Assembly: GCA_015179045.1 (NCBI GenBank)
Contig: WHUZ01000008.1
Span: forward strand, 496,001-560,000
Direction of reading: 5' to 3'
Length of the DNA: 64,000 nucleotides
Source: Kalaharituber pfeilii
Taxonomy: Eukaryota; Ascomycota; Pezizomycetes; Pezizales; Pezizaceae
Below, one piece after another: positions 55,882 through 64,000 of this stretch. The translations under genes and the position numbers were made by a program. The notes under the pieces were generated by a model. That model saw only the letters and a program-made list of their open reading frames with translations, made no database searches and was not told the origin of the DNA. Positions within the stretch are counted from its first letter, which is position 1, and each line of letters opens with the position of its first letter.

Positions 55882-56170
55882 CTCATTATAATTTAGTGAG
55901 CGGCACGAGCTAGCTCGAGCTAGCTCGAGCCTGGATTGATTATATACATAATATTGACAAACTAAACTAAACTAAGCTAAATTTTCATCTTTCTCACTAC
56001 TATCAGCTAAATTGTGCATTTCGAAGTTGTTGGTAGGTCAGAATGAGCTCCAAGTTTATGAAACCTTGCACTGGCTAAGCATTTTAGCGAGCTGTCAAGA
56101 AAAACACAAGCATGATCTTGGCTCGTTTGAGCTCGAGCTGGCTCGGCTCGTGCCACTCACTACTCATTAT
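55882..56170. mobile_element. hAT-type MITE copy 3 inside the Copia protease, 8-bp TSD
   Basis: CTCATTAT at 55882-55889 recurs at 56163-56170. TIRs TAGTGAGCGGCACGAGC and CTCGTGCCACTCACTA lie at 55894 and 56162. Four extra bases (AATT) sit between the left TSD and the TIR. The orientation is opposite to the copy at 25258, and an internal segment of about 35 bp is missing. Confidence 0.92.
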
Positions 56171-56369
56171 GTTAAGAACATAGGTCTTTTCTCAGCTTAT
56201 GAGAATTATTTTTTTGATGACCCGATCCCAGTTATGATGAGAGGTGCATATATGCGGATAGGAAGGTTCTGGTACATGTAGAGGTGGTGGTACATAAGGC
56301 TTGGTAGATAGGAAGGTTCTGGTACATATGGGATCTGGCACATAAGGCCGGGGCACAGGACTGATAGAT

Positions 56370-57008
56370 GTGATCTGCATCATGAATAAAGAAGATATCT
56401 GGCCTTACAAATTACTGTCGCAGCTAGGTTTAGGGAAGGAAGAAAGAGTAACTCAGTTGGTTGGCAAGCTTGCGAATGCAATACAGCAGAGTATTGCAGA
56501 AGGGATTATTCAGCAAGAGCGCACTCAACAAATGGAGATAGCACTTAGGAGTTGCAATGCAGATATCAAGCGAGGGGCAAGGAAAAAGCTCAGTACAGCT
56601 GTAGCAATGACAGGCACTGAGATAATAAAGCTGCAGCTAAAAATTTACCAGTCATCTGGGGCTGCAAACCCTGAAACACCTCGTTGTCCTCCTCAAATAC
56701 CAGTTCGGCTATCTTCTACCCCTGGTTCTAGGTGCGTAACTATTGCCAGAATTCCGGCACCATGCCGTAGACGTGTGAGCACAACCTCCTCATTTAGTTG
56801 TACCTCTATGGAAGCAAAAATTGAGCAGGAATCGACTTTGGATACAATTGTGGTCAGAACCCCTGCCTTATCGATAACTGCACGGAACCCCCCCGAGCCC
56901 AGCACACAGGCAGGCATTACCCCACACACCCCACCAACCCCCACACCTTCCTTGCCATCATTGAAGTATCTGGAGAAAGTCAAGAAAGTAGCAGTAGGAG
57001 GTTATTGA
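56370..57008 (+). CDS. Hypothetical protein, probably transposon-derived
   Basis: The 212-codon frame starts MNKEDIWPYKLLSQLGL from the second ATG. A helical Gln-rich stretch (NAIQQSIAEGIIQQERTQQM) is followed by a basic segment (RGARKKLSTAVAMTG) and a Pro/Thr/Ser-rich C-terminus ending LEKVKKVAVGGY. It lies between the Copia remnant and a LINE. The composition resembles the C-terminal tails of some fungal transposases, but I cannot assign a family. It could be a small intact domain of a decayed element. No intron is needed. Confidence 0.4.
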   Translation: MICIMNKEDIWPYKLLSQLGLGKEERVTQLVGKLANAIQQSIAEGIIQQERTQQMEIALRSCNADIKRGARKKLSTAVAMTGTEIIKLQLKIYQSSGAANPETPRCPPQIPVRLSSTPGSRCVTIARIPAPCRRRVSTTSSFSCTSMEAKIEQESTLDTIVVRTPALSITARNPPEPSTQAGITPHTPPTPTPSLPSLKYLEKVKKVAVGGY

Positions 57009-57047
57009 CGCCACGGAGGAAATAAAGGTATATATCATATTCCAGTA

Positions 57048-58381
57048 AAATTAGTGATTCCCCCCGCAAAGAGAAGACAGTTATACACGAGCATCGCCAG
57101 AAACATCTGGGGCAGCTGGGCCTGGACAGACTACGCTCAAGGCGTGCCCAGCCAATGCAAGATTGACCAGCTGGAAAAATGGCAATACACGGTGGCCAGG
57201 GAGATTACTGGAGCACCATGGGGAACCAGAAGAGACGTGGTCGAAGGACTGGCGAACCTGGAATCGATAAGCACATTCATCGACGCCGAATCTAATAGGG
57301 TAGAGGCAAGGACACTGAGATTTCAGGATGAACCTCTCAGGAACCCACAACAAGACAGTATATACTTGAGGGGTTCACTGAGGCACCGACACCCCCTCCC
57401 ACTCATCACGCTCCCAACCCTCCCAAGGGACACCGGGAGAGAAGAATGGGAAAGGACCATCGCCGACGAGGAAGATGAAGGTTGGAAAAGCGTCTACACC
57501 GATGGAAGCCGGATAGATGGCACTACTGGAGCCGGGACTTACCAGGACAACTCCAGCACCTCCATAAACCTGGGCACGCAAAGCACAGTGAACGATGCAG
57601 AACTGATAGCCATGAGCAAAGCGATGACCCAGCAAGAAGGAGAGTTACGGACTCCAAGGTAGCCATATCCAAAATGAGAAAAATCGCCAACGGAGACCCA
57701 ACTCACGAGGGACCCGCACAAGCAGTAAGGGACCGGTGGGAGGAGAGAGCAAAACGTAGCGACTTGGACGTGGCGATAATGTGGGTGAAATCCCACATCG
57801 ACATTAAAGGCAACACTGCAGCAGACACGGCAGCCAAAGTCGGAACCGCTCTACAGCACCAAGATGAGGTAGTTACGGAAGGGGGCATGCGCCAGCACGC
57901 GAGATCGCAAAGAGCAAGCGAACGCAATAGACTTCAGCTAGACTACCGCCCACTACAACGCCTAGGCTCCAGGAAGGCCACTGCCACCCTCGCCGGTATC
58001 TTGGGCAATAAAGGCCTACGACAATGGAGACACCAGATCGGGAAAGTAGACAGCCCGGAATGTAGGTGGTGCGGCAAGGGAATGGAAAACACCGCCCACA
58101 TACTCAACGAGTGCGAAGTATGGAAGCGAAAATGGCCAGGAGGATACTCGGACCTAAAGACACCACCTAAATCAGAAGGGGAAAGAGACAAACTGGTGGA
58201 GATGATGGAATGGGCGGGAAGAGATTAGCAGACGGGACTTTATCTTCGATCTTTATTTTCAGTCAGTCACTACGTTTAGGGTTATTTTCCTTCAGGCATA
58301 ACAGTGTCATACTTAGCGTTATTTTTCATATCTAATGTAACTAAACCTCGCCATAGCCCATAGGGCGGCATGCGAGTTATG

Positions 58382-58412
<31 letters not shown>

Positions 58413-58417
58413 AGTGA
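57048..58417 (+). mobile_element. Tad-like LINE, 1.35 kb 5'-truncated copy with RNase H
   Basis: AAATTAGTGA (57048) and AATTTAGTGA (58408) form a TSD with one mismatch. The insert begins within ORF2 downstream of the polymerase core. It ends with CTCGCCATAGCCCATAGGGC, GCATGCGAGTTATGA and an A-tail. Confidence 0.9.
57060..58228 (+). pseudogene. LINE ORF2 C-terminal part: RNase H and zinc-knuckle, one frameshift
   Basis: The first frame (to 57662) contains SVYTDGSRIDGTTGAGTY and TVNDAELIAMSKAM, the first Asp and the Glu of RNase H. The second frame (57482 onward, effective from about 57640) contains RVTDSKVAIS, WVKSHIDIKGNTAADTAAK and the terminal CRWCGKGMENTAHILNEC cluster, then WPGG and a stop at 58226. 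All RNase H catalytic residues are thus present, but split by a frameshift near 57630-57655. Reverse transcriptase is absent because of truncation. RNase H domains are known in the I/Tad group of LINEs and remove the RNA strand during second-strand synthesis. Confidence 0.88.
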
Positions 58418-58845
58418 CCCGCTTCTACCGCTTCACCGTAAAACACAGTAGAAGAGGAGCGGAATGACATTTCACCTCGCGACCGCGAGGCTGAGTGCTA
58501 CGAACGTGGGGTTAGGTAATGTTGTGGGCTGTAAAAGGGCGCCGGTAGTAGCAGGTTGCGCCCTCAGGCCTCTCGAGATGGGTTTGATCGTGTTTTCTAT
58601 ATGTACCGTGGAAGGTGACTTGACATAATTCTTGGAGCCTCTGAGGCGTTCATTACACTCAGTACAATATAACTAGCAATGACCTGCCTCTCGACCGTGA
58701 GGCGATCTGCTGCGAGGTGGATCAGGCTATAAGGCAGAGAGTTTTTACTTTTATTTCAGCTCCCCCACTCGGGGGTTAAATTAATTGTGCCATACTACTA
58801 TGCTGCTATGTCGCGATGCCGCCAGGCTTGCAATAGGGATTGAGC

Positions 58846-58917
58846 ATGAGGTTATTGTTCGCCATAGCCCACAGGGCGGCACGCGAGTAATGATAAAAAA
58901 CAAAAATGAGGTTATTG
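58846..58917 (+). mobile_element. 48-bp LINE tail micro-insertion, perfect 12-bp TSD
   Basis: ATGAGGTTATTG occurs at 58846-58857 and 58906-58917. The whole insert is TTCGCCATAGCCCACAGGGC, GGCACGCGAGTAATGAT and A-rich residue. Confidence 0.96.
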
Positions 58918-58959
58918 ACACTGATTTGCGATATGCAAGCGAATGCATGCTGAGGAAGT

Positions 58960-59028
58960 ATAGCAAATCGCCATAGCCCTTAGGGCGGCACCCGATTAAT
59001 GATATTAAAAAATAAAAAAAAATAGCAA
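58960..59028 (+). mobile_element. LINE tail micro-insertion, 7-bp TSD
   Basis: ATAGCAA lies at 58960-58966 and 59022-59028. The insert is TCGCCATAGCCCTTAGGGCG, GCACCCGATTAATGATATT and an A-rich tail. It lies 43 bp downstream of the previous insertion. Confidence 0.85.
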
Positions 59029-59149
59029 GCGTGGTCATGGTTGGTCATGTCATGGGGTCACCACGACCGTAGCATTTACATACTAGGTTAGGCTGAGTAC
59101 CTTTCTGGCTCTGCGGGTTTATTTAGTTCTTCGTCCATGGTCTTGTAGC

Positions 59150-59440
59150 ATATATAGCACTATAATAAGTCGTAGGTGCGTATATAGGTAGGTAGAGTCT
59201 TTAGGTAAGTCGGAGGTGCCTACATGAGTAGGTAGGTACTTACTAGACTGTAAGTGAGTATGGAAGTAAGTAAGTAGGTAGGAAGGTACGTGCCAGTTTC
59301 TAAGTGAGTATGTGAGTAAGTAGGTAGGTACATATTAACCAGTCTTTAAGTAAGTCGCAGGTGCCATAATATATTGGTAGATAGGTAGTTACCAGTTTCT
59401 AAGTGAGTGAGTATGTATGAATGCCGTTCAAGTTGCCCTG
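59150..59440. repeat. GTAGGTA / AAGTAAGT low-complexity tract
   Basis: Four-base words GTAG, GTAA and GTGA follow one another irregularly, forming several loosely repeated segments (AGTCTTTAGGTAAGTCGGAG, AGTAAGTAGGTAGG). Confidence 0.8.
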
Positions 59441-59452
59441 CGCACTTACAGA

Positions 59453-60430
59453 AGTAGATCTGTGATATTTACAGACTCAGGTACCGCGGGTGTCCAGAGT
59501 AAGTTACCTAACTTCCTTGTAAGTACCTAAACGTAACACTCATCCTCGAATATATATACATATCCATTTCTTTCAAGTTCAAAAGAGAGAGAGAGAATAA
59601 AAAAAAAATCGCAAAGCAAGTATACAACGAACTGACAATGGCAGCGGAGTTTGAACTATAACCACCAAATATAAGAATATATTAGTCCTCTGCATACATC
59701 AGTAGATCTGTGAGATTCCTACATTGTTTTACATACTTAGGTACCAGGGCCTGCAGAGTAAAGTACCTAAACGTAACATCATACTCGATATATTCACACA
59801 TCCATATTTTTCGCAAGCTTTTTTTTTTAACAGAAAAAGAAAAAAGAAAATTACAAAGCAAGTATAAACTGACGATGGTAGCGGAGTTTGAACTATAAAA
59901 TTTTGATAACTACCAAATATAGGAGTATATTAGTCCTCTGCCTACATCAGTAGATCTGTGAGATTCCTACTTTGTTTCACATACTTAGGTACCAGGGTCT
60001 GCAGAGTAAGTTCAAGTACCTAAACGTAATATCATACTCTATATACAGTATTCACACATCCATATTAAAAAAGGAAAGAAAAGAAATTGCAAAGCAGGTA
60101 TAAACTGGCGATGGTAATGGAGTTTGAAACGAACTATGAGAGTATTGATAACAAGAGTATATTTCTCCATGGCTATATGAGTAGATTGTAAGCTACCTAT
60201 ATACGTACTCAGGTGCCGGGAGTGTCTACTTACGTGTAGAGTGAAACCAAACTTGTAGGTAACGTAACACTCATCCTTGAATATACACATAGGACTTATA
60301 CGTCCCCACTTCTTACAAGTTCAAAATAAATAAATAAATAAATAAAATAAAATAAAAATAAAATAAATTCTCAAGCAAGCACAAACTGATGGATTGTAAC
60401 GGAGTTTTAAACTATAAACTAGGCGGGAAA
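59453..60430. repeat. Four diverged tandem units of about 245 bp
   Basis: Units start at about 59453, 59699, 59947 and 60178 with GTAGATCTGTGAGATTCCTA. They contain CTTAGGTACCAGGG, TACCTAAACGTAACATCA, a variable A/T run, and GATGGTAGCGGAGTTTGAAC. Units 2 and 3 are the closest pair. No coding potential was seen. Confidence 0.88.
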
Positions 60431-62495
60431 CCAAAATAAGCAAGAGCACGTGAAACTCCTGGTCCTCAAACTTCCACCCAAGGTATCGGTAAACTTTTTT
60501 TTTTCCATCTGGAGATATTTTACTACACATGGCACATCGGGAAATTCAAAAAAGTGATCGTAAGGATTTCGTTACTTGACATATCTCCAAATCAATTATT
60601 GATTTAAAATCCAGAGATTTGGGGGTGGGGTTGAAATGACGTTTTTTGCAAGGATTGTGCGCAAAGTCACGAGACGTAAGATGTCCAACTGACCAAATCT
60701 TATATCCCAATATAGTATACCGCCACCCACAGGATATACCATCCCATGATCACCAGCATCACCTCCATCGTCATCAGATTTACCATCACCACCATCATCA
60801 TCAATCATAAATCTCCTACTCCGACACTGAATATCGTCCCAACACAGCCTCAACCACTAGCTTTTTCGCACTTTGAAACATCCATCGCCCCTTTTCGTTT
60901 TCACGTTTCAAGTTGTCGAAACCCACCTGCACCGCCCCGCCGTATCCGACTTTTCCCTCATGTATAGATGATCTTCAATTAATCTCGTCCCGCGTGCCGA
61001 AATTTCACCCGGTAAGCGCGCGGGCTTGCGCGGACGGCGGCGCTAGCTTTGTGCGAATGGAATTTTAAATTGCTGACCGGAGGCGCCGGGGGGTGCTCTA
61101 CCATGGGCACATGGGCAGGTAATATAAAATCAATTTGTGTCACCCATCCGACGGGCATCCTTGGCGTCATATATTGGTGTTACCATTCTGGGGATGCAGA
61201 AACGAAGTGGGAATGAAAAAGGTGGATACTCTATACTTGGCGGTGTCTTGGCAAAATCTGGAAATGCATTGAGAAACTTTTGACGCACGGTTACACTGCA
61301 CGCCTAAGACACAACGTAATAGTCCTGCTATCATGACTAAGATACGCATAGCACTCCATGCTCCGAAGTAAATCTAGATCGAGGAAACCACTCGCTGGTC
61401 AGAAATGTATTCGAACGGCTGAGTAATCCAGAGACACATAATATCCTCCTCAACTCAATGACAGCCATAAATACAGGATTTAAGATACCCACGAATCCAA
61501 TGCGTTACCACCGGTCGCAGTTCCCTGGTACGTACCAGTTTCAAATGTCGATCCGGTTTATGCATCCACATAGCCTTAATGACACGAACGTGCATAACCT
61601 CACGGCAGTTCCGCCGGTGTCGGAGGTAATATGTATGCTTATTTTTCGGGGAATATATAAGTAATGGAGAGTTTAACATTTGGATACTCGAACACTGTGG
61701 GTGTGTGAATAGTTGGTACATGCGTACATAGAGTATAATGTCAAAGTGAGCTGACGGTGTTTGAAGCAAGGTTATCTCGTAGCTTCTTGGTTCCTGTAGA
61801 TAAGATTGGCCTGACGATCGGCCACTAGGGATGGAGTTATCATAGTGTATCGAAACACCAATGACACGCTTACGGAAGCTGAATGGCTGGATGTTTCTGC
61901 ATTTAATAATGCCAGTACGATGGAGATCATTAATGGCCGATCGAGAGGTTGAATAATTCACAGCTGAAGGGGAACATGATCGTCATCATTTATACCAGAT
62001 CGGGACGTTTCGCAGCTGCCAGGGAAGTATCTGGAGTTATGTCTCCGATTGGAACGAGCCACTCCACTTGCCTCCGGCTGAGGCTGAGGTACTTGGTGTG
62101 GCTGGTTGACTGGTGATGATTGCCAATCAAGGTAATATAATCAGAAAACAAACTGGACGACATAAAAGACCACTACAGTCCCAGTCTCCTCAGCTGCCTT
62201 CTCATCATCATCACAACTGAATCCGAATAAACAATTCTCACAATTTGGTCTCTCCGCAGTGCAGCAGGTCTGCTACGGGATTTCGTTCGTTACTCAGAGC
62301 CTCAACCCATTCTCTTCTTTATATATACAAATACCCTCTTTTTTGAGTTACTCGCTCCTTTAATTCTGCAAGGACATCTCACAGGTTGAGATTGGGTTAC
62401 GACAGCTCATTGTTAGATTTTCTTCTGGGTGTTTTGAGATTCGGGATCATAATATTATTTACTTGAGTTGCTTTTCTGGCCACGTGCATACCAAA
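60431..62495. other. Upstream region of the N-terminal-His protein gene
   Basis: A (CAT/ATC)-rich stretch lies at 60.74-60.80 kb. A 168-codon minus-strand frame (61961-61455) has no recognisable domain. Otherwise nothing was identified. Confidence 0.4.
62318..62327 (+). promoter_or_regulatory. Candidate TATA element
   Basis: TTTATATATA lies about 170 bp upstream of the ATG at 62496, followed by a pyrimidine-rich leader. Assigned by position only. Confidence 0.3.
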
Positions 62496-63479
62496 ATGGC
62501 CCGTACAACATTTGGTGCCTCCTTGTTCGTGCTCGGGGCGACTCTTCTGCCCTCGGCCATGGCGCACAGTAAGTTCGCCCTCCGCAGTATATTGGTCCCC
62601 TCAAACTTTCCTATGCTAACCCTGCCTACAGTCGGCATCTTCCACCCATCCGTCTACGGCTTCCATGGCCCGGACTCCAAAATCCACGAGCCCCTGCACA
62701 GCATGCCCATCTCACGCTGGCTCTTCCACGGCGAGGCCCACAACCCGCCCCCGGACGGCGCGCGCATGCAGCTCCCCGCGGGCGGCAACGTGACCATCGA
62801 AGTCGCCTGCGAGAAACGCCACACCTCATTCGGCGGCGGCGACACCTCGCACAACCACCCGTGCCCCTCTGACCCGCCCGCCATGCACTCCGGCCCGGAC
62901 TTCCCCGACCACCTTCTTCGCGGCTGCGCGATCGCAATCGCGTACAAACAATCCGCGGCGGACGTCCGCCCGGAGGACTTCACCGTCATCAGCGTCAACC
63001 ACTACTGCGTCCGCACGCTGCGCACCGTGTTCGAGATCCCCGCGGGCCTGCCCCCGTGCCCGAACGGGAAGTGTGTCTGCGGGTGGTTCTGGCAGGGACA
63101 GGTGTCGAACGACGAGATGTACATGAACGGATTCGACTGCAGCGTCGAGAACCCCGGGGACAGGGTGCTGGCGAAGCCGGTCCCGCCGAAGGAGTGCAGG
63201 GAGGGCATGGGTGTCGAGTGTGTGAGGGGCGCGAAGCAGCCCATGTACTGGGCAAATGAGGGCGCAAATGTAGAGTACCATGGCCCGGAAAGAAAGCCGG
63301 CGTATCTGGACTACTGGGGGTTCCCGGATGGAGCTCAGAACGATATTTTTGAACCGGAGCAGGAGCCGCCGGCACCGGACCCGATTGGGGAGGCACCAAT
63401 GCAACCCGCTCCAGCACCCCCACTTGAGCAGGACCCCGAGGGGCCGATTGGTGCCTTTGGAAGGAGGTTTAGGAACTAA
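62496..63479 (+). CDS. Secreted LPMO-like protein with N-terminal histidine
   Basis: Two exons (62496-62568, 62632-63479) give 306 residues. The first 23 are a signal peptide (MARTTFGASLFVLGATLLPS then AMA) and cutting leaves His24 as the mature N-terminus (HIGIFHPSVYGF). In lytic polysaccharide monooxygenases that residue forms half of the copper 'histidine brace'. Further conserved-looking blocks are RWLFHGEAHNPP, LPAGGNVTIEVACEK, GCAIAIAY, FTVISVNHYCVRT, CPNGKCVCGWFW and MYMNGFDC, with several cysteines for disulphides. The C-terminus is Pro/Glu-rich. I recall fungal secreted proteins of this type, mostly uncharacterised; activity on a polysaccharide is an inference. The intron falls inside the Ile codon after the His; it is 63 nt without a stop, so retention would keep the frame. 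I chose ATG 62496 because the signal peptide starts there. Confidence 0.8.
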   Translation: MARTTFGASLFVLGATLLPSAMAHSKFALRSILVPSNFPMLTLPTVGIFHPSVYGFHGPDSKIHEPLHSMPISRWLFHGEAHNPPPDGARMQLPAGGNVTIEVACEKRHTSFGGGDTSHNHPCPSDPPAMHSGPDFPDHLLRGCAIAIAYKQSAADVRPEDFTVISVNHYCVRTLRTVFEIPAGLPPCPNGKCVCGWFWQGQVSNDEMYMNGFDCSVENPGDRVLAKPVPPKECREGMGVECVRGAKQPMYWANEGANVEYHGPERKPAYLDYWGFPDGAQNDIFEPEQEPPAPDPIGEAPMQPAPAPPLEQDPEGPIGAFGRRFRN

Positions 63480-64000
63480 GCCATTATTTGATGCGATTTG
63501 AGAAAAGAAAAAAAATGCATATTCACATAGTTCATGTGTCATGAGTTCATGCATACATCAGGCGTTAAACTGGAGCGGGGGGTGGTTATCGACGGGAATT
63601 GTATATACAAAGTAATCTTAATCATATTTATCAAAAGATACATTTTTTGGCTATATATATTTTGAAGCAGCAAGAAAAGTTTGTTTGAATATAAGTAACT
63701 AATCGCATCCGCGAATATCGTAACCGCACTTCCGGTTGATATGTTCATTTTTTTTTTGGGGGGGGGAGGTGGTGGTGGAGCCGAGCAGTCCCACAATACG
63801 CCCCTTCCTTACCCTGAACCATTCAAAACATCCACCTTTTCTAAATTTAGATCTTCCAGACTCGATGAATCTAGACCATATGCTAGTTTAGGAGATTTTA
63901 TTTCATCACCATAGTTACACCACGTGCTACCTATATATAGATGTCAACGAGGCCTCCGCTACCCGACAATATGTATCCCCCTCTCTTCATCATCATCATC
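63480..64000. other. 3' flank, no gene
   Basis: It contains a T9-G9 junction at about 63750 and GGTGGTGG. No gene or element was recognised up to the window end. Confidence 0.4.

Larger units (their letters stand above)
54966..56260 (+). pseudogene. Ty1/Copia retrotransposon remnant: gag and protease
   Basis: A Copia-type gag segment (about 54985-55168: FAFKLLYGLRMEFESLV and EVVIEAILLEDLRKK) is followed by a zinc knuckle CHFCGKPGHIQARC (55348-55389, CX2CX4HX4C). Further on lies the aspartic protease motif WIADSGTSSHY (about 55857-55889). The protease reading continues after a hAT MITE as YVKNIGLFSAYENYFF. A stop after the gag segment, a retroelement tail at 55446-55535 and the MITE at 55894-56162 break the reading. 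Integrase and reverse transcriptase are absent. The family assignment is secure from motif order; the element is dead. Confidence 0.85.

Noticed and set aside
61455..61961. 168-codon minus-strand frame
   Set aside because: No signal peptide, domain or biased composition; a frame of this length is plausible by chance in a 64-kb window.
62626..63554. Minus-strand frames of 103-242 codons opposite the LPMO-like gene
   Set aside because: They are shadows of a GC-rich coding exon; the plus-strand signal peptide, intron and conserved blocks identify the real gene.

Overview
The window is nuclear DNA from a filamentous ascomycete (Pezizomycotina; the group is inferred, the species is not). The evidence is short GT-AG introns of about 50-125 nt, a STAND/NLR gene with a fungal N-terminal helical domain and ankyrin repeats, a HET-domain gene, a secreted intradiol dioxygenase, a secreted protein with an exposed N-terminal histidine, and Tad-like LINE fragments. 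No rRNA, tRNA or CRISPR array was found. The truffle-like richness in transposons fits a Pezizales genome, but that is only a guess.

Layout. Positions 1-14 kb are accessory DNA: an ORF1-only LINE derivative, several 5'-truncated retroelement tails with target-site duplications (TSDs), a duplicated block of about 0.9 kb (6.4 and 10.2 kb) carrying a 60-bp satellite, a minisatellite split by a LINE, a solo LTR, and an 872-bp long-TIR DNA transposon. The dioxygenase gene lies at 14.9-16.3 kb. The NLR gene lies at 19.0-24.4 kb, with a SINE-like insertion in the intron that splits its Walker A motif. Positions 24.4-35 kb are again mobile DNA: hAT-like MITEs, a solo LTR inside a decayed gene, and LINE/SINE tails. 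A von Willebrand A-domain gene (35.2-37.1 kb), a small two-helix membrane protein (40.7-41.3 kb) and a multipass membrane protein (45.0-46.6 kb) form a gene-bearing stretch. A HET-domain gene on the minus strand (49.8-51.9 kb) carries a LINE tail at its 3' end. Positions 52-60 kb hold an AT-rich block, a 19-bp minisatellite, a Copia gag-protease remnant interrupted by a SINE and by a hAT MITE, a 1.35-kb LINE with RNase H, and a tandem array of about 245-bp units. The window ends with the N-terminal-histidine secreted protein at 62.5-63.5 kb.

The host genes do not form an operon or an obvious cluster. Two of them (NLR, HET) belong to families of fungal non-self recognition and incompatibility. 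Two (dioxygenase, LPMO-like protein) are secreted and would act on aromatic or polymeric substrates outside the cell. The dominant theme is repeated target-primed insertion of extremely short retroelement 3' ends: nineteen insertions here have recognisable TSDs, and most carry less than 110 bp of element including the A-tail. Three otherwise intact reading frames are each broken by one base at a homopolymer or C run, so some frameshifts may be assembly errors rather than decay.
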